The translations under genes were made by a program, and so were the position numbers. A DNA stretch of 6,054 bases, taken from NCBI GenBank assembly GCA_900772685.1, contig CAAGRP010000291.1, positions 1 through 6,054 of the forward strand. The letters are read 5' to 3'. The notes below the pieces were generated by a model. It saw only the letters and a list, made by a program, of their open reading frames with translations, did no database searches and was not told where the DNA came from. Origin of the DNA: Lachnospiraceae bacterium (GTDB taxonomy: Bacteria; Bacillota; Clostridia; Lachnospirales; Lachnospiraceae). Shown in pieces: positions 1-4,677 of the stretch. Within the stretch, counting starts at the first letter, position 1, and every line of letters begins with the position of its first letter.

Positions 1-99
1 AGTAACGTTATTTCTGCTGAAGAATTGGCTGCGGATGCATATTTGACAGCAGAATACAATCAAATATTAATTAATACTTTAATGGAGGGCAACGCATGA
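1..99 (+). CDS. C-terminal 32 residues of a phage tail-module protein (5' partial)
   Basis: An open frame runs from the first base of the window to a TGA at 97-99. The visible end begins SNVISAEELAADAYLTAEYN and finishes LMEGNA. It is helical and acidic, with no catalytic motif to see. The stop overlaps the start of the next gene (ATGA), which indicates translational coupling and a shared operon. Genes directly before an XkdX-like gene in Gram-positive phages are usually baseplate, tail-fibre or XkdW-like small structural proteins. That is the only basis for the assignment, since too little of the protein is present to recognise a family. Confidence 0.6.
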   Translation, partial: SNVISAEELAADAYLTAEYNQILINTLMEGNA

Positions 100-233
100 T
101 TTACAGATTAATGAAAATGAAGATTTCAAGAGAAGGATTGACAGAAAAAAACAAAGAGCTTCTTGACGTCTATCTTTTTGGCGGCAGGATCACGGCGGAT
201 CAGTACGAGGAATTAATGAATATTTCAGAGTAA
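96..233 (+). CDS. XkdX-like small phage protein (45 aa)
   Basis: The start ATG at 96 overlaps the upstream stop codon and sits 6 bases after a strong GGAGGG (84-89). The 45-residue product begins MIYRLMKMKISREG and ends with a stretch containing VYLFGGRITADQYEELMNI. The pattern of an aromatic residue, then G-x-I-T-x-x-Q-Y-x-E-hydrophobic, is typical of the small XkdX family found between the tail-fibre/baseplate genes and the holin in phages of Bacillus (PBSX xkdX) and Clostridia. The molecular role of XkdX proteins is not established; a structural or assembly role in the tail is assumed from gene position. The size fits the family (about 40-55 residues). The match is by motif and position only. 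Confidence 0.72.
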   Translation: MIYRLMKMKISREGLTEKNKELLDVYLFGGRITADQYEELMNISE

Positions 234-245
234 AAGGGCAAACCG

Positions 246-581
246 ATGGATAACATGAATTTGATTATAACCCAAACGATAGCAATCTGCGGACTGATAA
301 CAGGCGTCGGTGCGGTCATAACTATGATAATTAAGGCTGTAGTTGCAGCCAAAAGACCGAACCGTCTGCAGGACGAAAGGCTTGACGCAATCGAGAGCCG
401 CCTGAAAAAGCATGAAGAACTTTTCTTGAATGACCTTAAAAGATTCGAGAAATTGGAAGACGGTAACAGGATAACACAAAGAGCAATCTTAGCATTATTA
501 GCACACGGCATTGACGGCAACGCCGTCGAGGAAATGCGAAAGGCTAAAGATGAGCTTCAAAATTATTTGATAAATCAGTAA
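246..581 (+). CDS. Membrane-anchored coiled-coil phage protein, holin-associated
   Basis: This 111-residue protein has one N-terminal transmembrane segment (about residues 7-33, very hydrophobic, starting after NMN and ending before KRPNR). A charged helical region follows (about 40-75, rich in R, K, E and L, likely coiled coil), then a C-terminal block with HGIDGNAVEEMRKAKDELQ. From memory, a C-terminal block with an HGIDGN core is frequent in small proteins next to holins in clostridial phages. The topology recalls the XhlA-type accessory protein of the PBSX lysis cassette, but no direct sequence match to XhlA is claimed. Its place between the XkdX-like gene and the holin suggests a role in lysis timing or membrane anchoring. 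The ribosome binding site is weak (AAAAGGGC before ATG 246), and an in-frame ATG at 255 could also be used. Confidence 0.78.
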   Translation: MDNMNLIITQTIAICGLITGVGAVITMIIKAVVAAKRPNRLQDERLDAIESRLKKHEELFLNDLKRFEKLEDGNRITQRAILALLAHGIDGNAVEEMRKAKDELQNYLINQ

Positions 582-593
582 GGAGACTAAAAC

Positions 594-800
594 ATGATTA
601 AATCACCGAAAACATGGTTAAAGGCTGCAGCAGTCCGCGCAATCAAGACAATGGCGCAGACCGCAACTGCGGCGATAGGAACAAGCGCGATATTATTATC
701 AGAAGTGAACTGGGTAGCGGTAGCATCGACCGCTGCGGTTGCCGGCATACTTTCATTATTGACATCGCTGGCAGGCCTTCCTGAGGTCAAAGAAGAGTAA
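594..800 (+). CDS. Phage holin, r1t/phiLC3-like family (68 aa)
   Basis: Holins gather in the cytoplasmic membrane and open it at a set time so the lysin can reach the cell wall. The 68-residue product has two hydrophobic segments, about residues 20-37 (around TAAIGTSAILL) and 42-62 (around VAVASTAAVAGILSLL), joined by a short SEVNW turn. An N-terminal AAAVRAIKTMAQT helix precedes them, and the tail is acidic (EVKEE). The R-A-I-K-T-x-A-Q-T motif, the SEVNW turn and the LLTSLAGLP ending are characteristic of the r1t-type holin family of Firmicute phages. A strong AAGGAG (580-585) lies 8 bases before the ATG and overlaps the stop of the upstream gene, so the genes are co-transcribed. Length is normal for the family. 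Confidence 0.92.
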   Translation: MIKSPKTWLKAAAVRAIKTMAQTATAAIGTSAILLSEVNWVAVASTAAVAGILSLLTSLAGLPEVKEE

Positions 801-805
801 AAGGC

Positions 806-826
806 AGGTATCAGCACTACCTTTTT
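806..826 (+). promoter_or_regulatory. Weak hairpin with T-run between holin and lysin
   Basis: AGGTA (806-810) can pair with TACCT (818-822) around a 7-base loop, and a run of T follows. Alternatively AAAAGG (799-804) can pair with CCTTTT (820-825). The two forms exclude each other. The structure ends just before the lysin ribosome binding site AAAGGAG (827-833). It could be a leaky terminator or a translational damper that sets the lysin-to-holin ratio. The stem is short, so chance is not excluded. Confidence 0.3.
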
Positions 827-842
827 AAAGGAGATTAGAGAA

Positions 843-1844
843 ATGACAAGAATCAAGATAATGGATCCTGCTAATCCCGCAAGAGACGGCTGGCATTCCA
901 TAACAGACATAAACGGAACACAAGAGGACAGTCTTAACGGAAACATAAAAATGATTTTCCTTACAGACATACCGACCTCAGTACCTACGAACACACAGCG
1001 CCAGCCTGACGATTGGAGCTGCGGACCGTATGCAATGGCTGAAGCCTTGAACGGATCCGGCGAGGATATGAGGCGTTGGCTCTTGGCAAGAGGGCTCATT
1101 AATACAGATAATGGAACCGTACACGATGGAATAAATCAGTGTATCAGGGCTCACGGCTACCCTTGCCAGTTTGGCAGTGGATACGTTAACGGCCGCATGA
1201 ACCCTGCGGAATATCAAAAGGTTATAAATAACCTGAGGAACGGCAAAAAGGTCATTCTTCTCATGGGAGGCACTAAAAGCGTTGCCGGCGGAGCATGTAG
1301 AAACAATTACTGGAGCCGTGCAGGGCACTATGTGACGGCTTACGCTATCGATGAAGAACAGCCCAAAAAAGAGCAGCCAAAAAGCGATTATCAATTTACA
1401 GTGCCGCAGATCCAGAAAGGCAGCGCCGGCGTCATGGTAAAATTATGGCAAAGACTACTTTGCGGCCGTGGTATTACAACAAAGATTGACGGAAGCTTTG
1501 GAAGCGACTGCGAGGCTAAAACGATCGAGTTTCAGAAAGCCGTTAAGATTAAGGCTGACGGAATAGTCGGAGTCAATACATGGCGCGCAATGATACCGTG
1601 CTACAGCGAAGCAAACGGCATTAAAGTAACGTTCTATCTATCTGAAATTACGTACAGCGCGCAGGGAGCAGAGTCTTACTTTTTGCAGAACCTGCTTCGT
1701 GGATTCGGCTACAATATCGGACTAGATACGACTTATGGAGACAAGTGCGCGGCAGCGGTCAGAGATTGGAAAAGCAAGAACGGGCTCAACCCGAAAGACT
1801 TAGCCTGCGGCAAAAACACATTTTCACGATTGATTAATAAGTAA
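843..1844 (+). CDS. Phage lysin: C39-like cysteine peptidase with peptidoglycan-binding repeats
   Basis: This 333-residue endolysin is expected to cut peptide bonds in peptidoglycan after the holin opens the membrane. Residues 53-170 look like a C39-like papain-fold peptidase: Cys60 in QPDDWSCGPYAMAEAL is the likely nucleophile, His162 in SRAGHYVTAYAID the general base, and Asp170 a possible third residue. A charged linker (EEQPKKEQPK, 171-180) leads to a PG_binding_1-type repeat at about 187-250 (KGSAGVMVKLWQRLL, IDGSFG, FQKAVKIKADGIVG, TW). A second, weaker copy lies at about 277-331 (FLQNLLRGFGYNIGLD, YGDKCAAAVRDWK, NGL, TF). No signal peptide is seen, as expected for holin-dependent export. 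The ATG at 843 is preceded by AAAGGAG at 827-833. Residues 1-52 match no domain I can name, but I take them to be part of the catalytic module. Substrate specificity (endopeptidase or amidase) is inferred from the fold only. Confidence 0.88.
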   Translation: MTRIKIMDPANPARDGWHSITDINGTQEDSLNGNIKMIFLTDIPTSVPTNTQRQPDDWSCGPYAMAEALNGSGEDMRRWLLARGLINTDNGTVHDGINQCIRAHGYPCQFGSGYVNGRMNPAEYQKVINNLRNGKKVILLMGGTKSVAGGACRNNYWSRAGHYVTAYAIDEEQPKKEQPKSDYQFTVPQIQKGSAGVMVKLWQRLLCGRGITTKIDGSFGSDCEAKTIEFQKAVKIKADGIVGVNTWRAMIPCYSEANGIKVTFYLSEITYSAQGAESYFLQNLLRGFGYNIGLDTTYGDKCAAAVRDWKSKNGLNPKDLACGKNTFSRLINK

Positions 1845-1895
1845 AAAGAACCCTTCTTCTTGTATCGTAAGATATAGGAAGGAGGGTTCTTTTTT
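1844..1895 (+). terminator. Intrinsic terminator of the phage late operon
   Basis: A near-continuous stem pairs 1844-1866 with 1871-1893 around a GTAA loop (1867-1870). The outer core AAAAGAACCC pairs with GGGTTCTTTT; the stem contains only G-T wobbles, no clear mismatches, and is followed by T-rich sequence to 1895. It begins on the last base of the lysin stop codon. The A-rich left arm means it may also work in the opposite direction. Confidence 0.93.
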
Positions 1896-1928
1896 ATGAA
1901 AAAAATCAGAAATAATTATAAAAAAAGC

Positions 1929-1957
1929 TTTACATATTTATAAATATATGCTATTAT
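1929..1957 (+). promoter_or_regulatory. Sigma-A type promoter for the peptide-RHH unit
   Basis: TTTACA (1929-1934) and TATTAT (1952-1957) are separated by exactly 17 bases in AT-rich DNA, so each hexamer is one base from consensus (TTGACA, TATAAT). Transcription would begin near 1964, about 37 bases before the ATG at 2001. It lies 34 bases after the lysin terminator, so the downstream genes are probably expressed independently of the late operon, possibly in the lysogen. Confidence 0.8.
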
Positions 1958-2000
1958 ATACTTGTAACAAAGAGATGGCAAAGCAGGAAGGAGAAAACAA

Positions 2001-2123
2001 ATGGACGACAACAAAATGACCAATAACCAATTTAGAGGAATCATAAAAATGATAATTGCACTCATAAAGAACAACACTCCGAAAGAGGAATTAATCAGTT
2101 ATTTAGAGGAGCTATTAGAATAA
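2001..2123 (+). CDS. Small 40-residue protein of unknown function
   Basis: The ATG at 2001 follows an excellent AAGGAG (1988-1993) with 7-base spacing and the promoter at 1929-1957, which together make a real gene likely despite the short length. The product starts MDDNKMTNNQFRG, has a hydrophobic helix core (IIKMIIALIK, about residues 14-23), a turn (NNTPKEE) and an acidic amphipathic C-terminal helix (LISYLEELLE, ending at the stop). The N-Q-F-x-x-I-I-K-M-I-I...K-E-E...L-x-x-L-L layout resembles very small proteins I recall from clostridial prophages, none with a known function. Two short helices suggest a helical hairpin that may oligomerise or bind a partner. It could be a membrane-active peptide or a partner of the RHH protein encoded 108 bases downstream. 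Neither can be shown here. Confidence 0.75.
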   Translation: MDDNKMTNNQFRGIIKMIIALIKNNTPKEELISYLEELLE

Positions 2124-2141
2124 AAACAAAATAGGGATAGA

Positions 2142-2203
2142 CCAGAGGGCGGAACCGTAAACTTCCTGCTACCGCCCTTTGGATAATTTAAATATAGCAG
2201 GAA
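2142..2203 (+). ncRNA. Candidate H-type RNA pseudoknot upstream of the RHH gene
   Basis: Stem 1 pairs CCAGAGGGCGG (2142-2152) with CCGCCCTTTGG (2172-2182): 11 bp with one G-U. The last 9 bases of its loop, TTCCTGCTA (2163-2171), are perfectly complementary to TAGCAGGAA (2195-2203). The two stems abut with no spare base at 2171/2172, loop 1 is 10 bases (2153-2162) and loop 3 is 12 AT-only bases (2183-2194). This is good geometry for a coaxially stacked pseudoknot. If the second pairing does not form, the first is a plain hairpin without a T-run, so it is a poor terminator. It lies 18 bases after the peptide stop and ends 28 bases before the RHH start codon. It may be a cis-acting switch or a processed RNA. 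I recognise no named RNA family. Confidence 0.6.
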
Positions 2204-2218
2204 AATACAAGAATAACA

Positions 2219-2224
2219 AGAGGG
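2219..2224 (+). promoter_or_regulatory. Ribosome binding site of the RHH gene, copy of a pseudoknot arm
   Basis: AGAGGG lies 7 bases before the ATG at 2232. The same six bases occur at 2144-2149 inside stem 1 of the upstream RNA structure, where they pair with CCCTTT (2175-2180). The same CCCTTT could therefore pair with this site instead and block translation when stem 1 is open. Confidence 0.55.
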
Positions 2225-2231
2225 TATACAA

Positions 2232-2429
2232 ATGTCTGAATTTGATTCTATAAAATATCAAAACGAATTTAATAAATTGAATTATGACAGGATCACTATA
2301 ATGGTTCCGAAAGGCAAAAAAGCAGAGTATCAAGCAATTTGCAAAGCCAAAGGCCTCAGCATGAACGCTTTTATTATTTCAGCTATAAACGAGAAGATTA
2401 AAAGAGATTCAGAGACCGAAAACGCTTAA
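2232..2429 (+). CDS. Arc/MetJ-type ribbon-helix-helix DNA-binding protein (65 aa)
   Basis: This small DNA-binding protein is expected to act as a dimer, with a beta ribbon in the major groove. After a polar N-terminal arm (residues 1-17), YDRITIMVPKGKK (18-30) gives the ribbon strand. AEYQAICKAKGL (31-42) gives the first helix, and SMNAFIISAINEKIKR (43-58) the second, with the usual G-x-S-x-N-x-F-I turn. Length is normal for phage RHH proteins. The ribosome binding site is GAGGG at 2220-2224 and the gene ends in tandem stops (TAATAA, 2427-2432). It is probably transcribed from the promoter at 1929 together with the 40-residue gene, with a structured RNA between them. RHH proteins often repress their own promoters or act as antitoxins, but no ribosome-inhibiting or nuclease toxin gene lies beside this one. 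The regulatory target is unknown. Confidence 0.87.
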   Translation: MSEFDSIKYQNEFNKLNYDRITIMVPKGKKAEYQAICKAKGLSMNAFIISAINEKIKRDSETENA

Positions 2430-2441
2430 TAATCGCATAGT

Positions 2442-2463
2442 ATCCTGCGAAAATCCTGCGAAA
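2442..2463 (+). repeat. Perfect tandem 11-bp repeat, ATCCTGCGAAA x2
   Basis: ATCCTGCGAAA occurs at 2442-2452 and again, without a gap, at 2453-2463. An 11-bp period is about one helical turn, so both copies present the same face to a binding protein. The second copy continues into a small TGCG-AAA-CGCA hairpin (2457-2467). It lies in the gene-free gap between the RHH stop and the convergent kinase gene, where the prophage end is expected. It could be operator half-sites for the RHH protein, integrase arm sites, or part of an attachment site. Confidence 0.6.
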
Positions 2464-2466
2464 CGC

Positions 2467-2500
2467 AAAAAAGGCAATGCATAAAGCTATGTAAAGCCTT
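2467..2500 (-). terminator. Probable terminator of the mutS2-regulator-kinase operon
   Basis: Read on the - strand, AAGGC (2500-2496) pairs with GCCTT (2475-2471), an inner CATA/TATG pair (2491-2488 with 2483-2480) closes a 4-base loop, and the second arm runs into a six-T tract (2472-2467). The stem has unpaired bases between the two helices and is weak, but it stands about 50 bases after the kinase stop codon, where a terminator is expected. The + strand lacks the T-run. Confidence 0.45.
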
Positions 2501-2548
2501 ATAAAACAAGGGATTACAAAGAATATATTTAATGTTTGAAATGAACTT

Positions 2549-3958
2549 TTAACTGTCGGCAGGTATGCAATCGAGGGTAAAGGTGAATTCGGTACCTACG
2601 CCCTCGGTGCTTACTGCCGTTATTTTCTGGTTATGTGCAGATATTATCTCTTTTACAATGGACAGACCAAGGCCGGTACCGGTCCTGTCTTTACCTCTGG
2701 AAGAGTCGGTCTTATAGAAACGCTGCCAGATCTTGGAGACTTCTCTGTTTGAAATGCCTACGCCGTGATCCTTCACGCTGATGTAGGCTTTTTCTTTTTT
2801 TTGTGTAGTCTCTATGTCTATCGTAGAATTAGGATTGCTGAATTTTATTGCATTATCTATGAGGTTATACATTACCTGCTGGATCTTACTGTAATCGGCA
2901 AATACGATAAGCTCATCGCCCTCAAGCAGAAGAGTGAACCGTATCCCTTTAGAAAGGCATGTACCTTCAAAAGAAAGTACGGTATCCTTTATGAGCTTAT
3001 TAATGTTAAATCTGCTGTAATTTACCTTACGGACTCTGTTATCTATGCTGTCAAGAGAGAGCATTTCCGATGTCAGCTTATTTAACCTCTCGGTCTCTGC
3101 AAGTATGATATCGATATATTTATCCTGCATCTCAGGAGGGATGACGCCGTCCTTTATAGCCTGAAGATAACCCTTTATCGAAGTCAGAGGTGATCTGAAG
3201 TCGTGAGAAACATTTGCGATAAATTTGTGCTGATATTCCGATGACTTATTAAGCTCACTTGCCATGTAATTCAGTGTACTCGCAAGATATCCTATCTCAT
3301 CATTTGAATTAACATCTATTTTGCTTTTCAGGTTTCCCGCAGCCATCTGTTTTGTGCCGGTAATAAGTGTATTAAGGGGTCTGTATATCCATAAATTCAT
3401 CATGAAGAGAATGATGAGGCTGAGCATAAATATAATGATGCATATCATGTGGATTATGCCGAGGATATGTTCACGCTCGGAATAAAGTACCCTCATCGGT
3501 ATATGAACTGATATATAGCCTCGTATATATATCTTGGAAGTTATTGGAACGACTACAGAGAGGGTATCTTCATTAAATGTATTAAAGAAATTACCTATTG
3601 TGTAATATCCGTTATTAAGATGTGCAGGATCAAAATCAGATATCTTTTCATCCTTCTCTACAGTATATTCCTTTGAAGTATCTGCATATACAGTTCCGTT
3701 CTGATCGAGCAGTATTATCGTTGAGTCCTCATATCTTGCGATAGCGCATAGGTTGGAATATATGGATTCGGATGAAAAAGAAGAGTAGTCATCATACTGG
3801 GAAGCTATTTTCTGTGCAACATTATAAAGACTCTTACTTTTTGAGGTGATAAGAGACTTATTTACAAGATAGCTGCCCAGAGTAGAGATGATAAGAAATA
3901 CTCCGGCAGCTATGCTCAGATATAGAATTATAAATTTAAAGACAAGCTTTCGCTTCAT
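2549..3958 (-). CDS. Membrane sensor histidine kinase of a two-component system
   Basis: This 469-residue class I sensor kinase autophosphorylates on histidine and passes the phosphate to the response regulator encoded just upstream. TM1 spans about residues 7-31 and TM2 about 168-190, and between them lies an extracellular sensor of roughly 135 residues. Within it, STIILLDQNGTVYADTS recalls a Cache/PAS-like fold. A HAMP linker follows (about 191-240), then HisKA with the H box FIANVSHDFRSPLTS (His252). The ATPase domain shows the N box NLIDNAIKFS (Asn365, Asn369), G1 DHGVGI (Asp397), the F box WQRFYKTD (411-418) and G2 GTGLGLS (427-433). All catalytic motifs are intact. The ATG shares one base with the regulator's TGA (TGATG), a sign of coupled translation. 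The layout is PhoR/VanS-like. The signal sensed cannot be read from the sequence. Confidence 0.95.
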   Translation of the reverse strand: MKRKLVFKFIILYLSIAAGVFLIISTLGSYLVNKSLITSKSKSLYNVAQKIASQYDDYSSFSSESIYSNLCAIARYEDSTIILLDQNGTVYADTSKEYTVEKDEKISDFDPAHLNNGYYTIGNFFNTFNEDTLSVVVPITSKIYIRGYISVHIPMRVLYSEREHILGIIHMICIIIFMLSLIILFMMNLWIYRPLNTLITGTKQMAAGNLKSKIDVNSNDEIGYLASTLNYMASELNKSSEYQHKFIANVSHDFRSPLTSIKGYLQAIKDGVIPPEMQDKYIDIILAETERLNKLTSEMLSLDSIDNRVRKVNYSRFNINKLIKDTVLSFEGTCLSKGIRFTLLLEGDELIVFADYSKIQQVMYNLIDNAIKFSNPNSTIDIETTQKKEKAYISVKDHGVGISNREVSKIWQRFYKTDSSRGKDRTGTGLGLSIVKEIISAHNQKITAVSTEGVGTEFTFTLDCIPADS

Positions 3959-4665
3959 CAGGCCTTCACCTCAAACTTATAACCGATTCCCCATACCGTG
4001 CTTATAGACCATTTGTCATGATCCTTGATCTTTTCACGAAGCCTTTTTATATGAACGTCGACTGTTCTCGTATCTCCTATGTACTCATAGCCCCAGATAT
4101 GATCGAGAAGCTGTTCTCTTGTAAACACCTGGTTGGGAGAGGAGGCCAGAAAATAAAGCAGCTCCAACTCCTTTGGCGGCATGTCGATGCTCTTGCCGTT
4201 ATATGTAACGGAATAGTTCGACAAGCTGATCGTAAGACCGGGATACTCCACATATTTATTATTTTCGTTTGATGTGTTGACTGCCGGGATCTGCGGCTTA
4301 AAGCGCCTTAGGACCGCCTTGACCCTTGCAACAAGCTCTTTTGTGTCAAACGGCTTTATCATGTAGTCGTCGGCGCCGAGTTCAAGCCCTAAGACCTTGT
4401 CAAAGACCTCGCCCTTAGCGGAAAGCATGATGATCGGAGTCTGAGAGGTCTGCCTTATAGTCCTGCAGACCTGATAACCGTCCATACCGGGAAGCATTAG
4501 ATCAAGAAGTATGAGATCGGGTGCAAAGTCCGAAAAGGCTCTGAGTGCTGCTTCACCGTCATTTACTATACGGCATTCAAAACATTCTTTTGTAAGATAA
4601 AGAGATATAAGTTCGGCTATGTTATTGTCATCATCTACGATCAGTATTTTCTGTTTATTAAGCAT
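3958..4665 (-). CDS. OmpR/PhoB-family response regulator
   Basis: This 235-residue transcription factor is activated by the adjacent kinase. The receiver domain (about 5-120) has the acidic pocket VDDD (residues 10-13), the phosphoacceptor Asp55 in LILLDLMLPGMDG, Ser82 in the T/S switch position (MLSAKG) and Lys104 in IKPFD. A linker (about 122-138) leads to a winged-helix DNA-binding domain (about 140-232) with the usual KELELLYFLA, FTREQLLDHIWGY, RTVDVHIKRLREK and GIGYKFE blocks. Every key residue is present. The ribosome binding site AGAGGG (- strand, 4676-4671) lies right after the mutS2 stop codon, 5 bases before the ATG, and the stop overlaps the kinase start by one base. The three genes therefore form one operon. 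The regulon is unknown; an operator in front of mutS2 would be outside the window. Confidence 0.96.
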   Translation of the reverse strand: MLNKQKILIVDDDNNIAELISLYLTKECFECRIVNDGEAALRAFSDFAPDLILLDLMLPGMDGYQVCRTIRQTSQTPIIMLSAKGEVFDKVLGLELGADDYMIKPFDTKELVARVKAVLRRFKPQIPAVNTSNENNKYVEYPGLTISLSNYSVTYNGKSIDMPPKELELLYFLASSPNQVFTREQLLDHIWGYEYIGDTRTVDVHIKRLREKIKDHDKWSISTVWGIGYKFEVKA

Positions 4666-4677
4666 TTTTACCCTCTT

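Larger units (their letters stand above)
1..2466 (+). mobile_element. Right (lysis) end of a prophage or phage remnant
   Basis: Five packed + strand genes follow the usual order of the distal end of a siphophage or myophage late operon: tail-module protein, XkdX-like protein, membrane protein, r1t-type holin and lysin. A separately promoted pair (a 40-residue peptide and an RHH protein) comes after them. The strand switch to housekeeping genes at 2549 and the AT-rich gap at 2430-2548 suggest the element ends between those points. The left end, the integrase and the matching attachment site are outside the window, so the right boundary given is a guess. Whether the phage is intact cannot be judged from this part, but no visible gene is broken. 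Confidence 0.75.

Noticed and set aside
978..1394. Long open frame on the - strand opposite the lysin gene.
   Set aside because: It has no ribosome binding site, its product has no recognisable motif and it lies wholly opposite a well-supported gene. The same reasoning removes the other - strand frames at 200-520 and 587-1099 and the + strand frames inside 2765-5960.
1896..1943. A 15-residue frame starting MKKIRNNYKK directly after the lysin terminator, with a GGAGGG about 10 bases upstream.
   Set aside because: Its only possible ribosome binding site is locked in the right arm of the terminator stem, transcripts from 1964 start downstream of it, and the lysine/asparagine-rich product is what AT-rich DNA gives by chance.
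1975..2019. A 14-residue frame (MAKQEGENK...) in the leader of the 40-residue gene, overlapping its start in another frame.
   Set aside because: It has no properly spaced ribosome binding site of its own and reads through the strong AAGGAG of the real gene. A leader-peptide role cannot be excluded, but nothing supports it.
2142..2182. Intrinsic terminator between the peptide and RHH genes.
   Set aside because: The stem is GC-rich and long enough, but the bases after it (2183-2194) are mixed A and T with no T-run, and its loop bases have a better use in the pairing with 2195-2203.
2001..2429. Reading the peptide, pseudoknot and RHH protein as a type III toxin-antitoxin system.
   Set aside because: Type III systems use tandem RNA repeats, each a pseudoknot, in front of a ToxN-like endoribonuclease of about 170 residues. 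Here there is one pseudoknot, no repeat array and no nuclease gene.
1..2466. CRISPR array, tRNA gene or insertion sequence in the phage-derived part.
   Set aside because: No spaced direct repeats, cloverleaf sequence, transposase motif or terminal inverted repeats were seen. The only tandem repeat is the two-copy 11-mer at 2442-2463.
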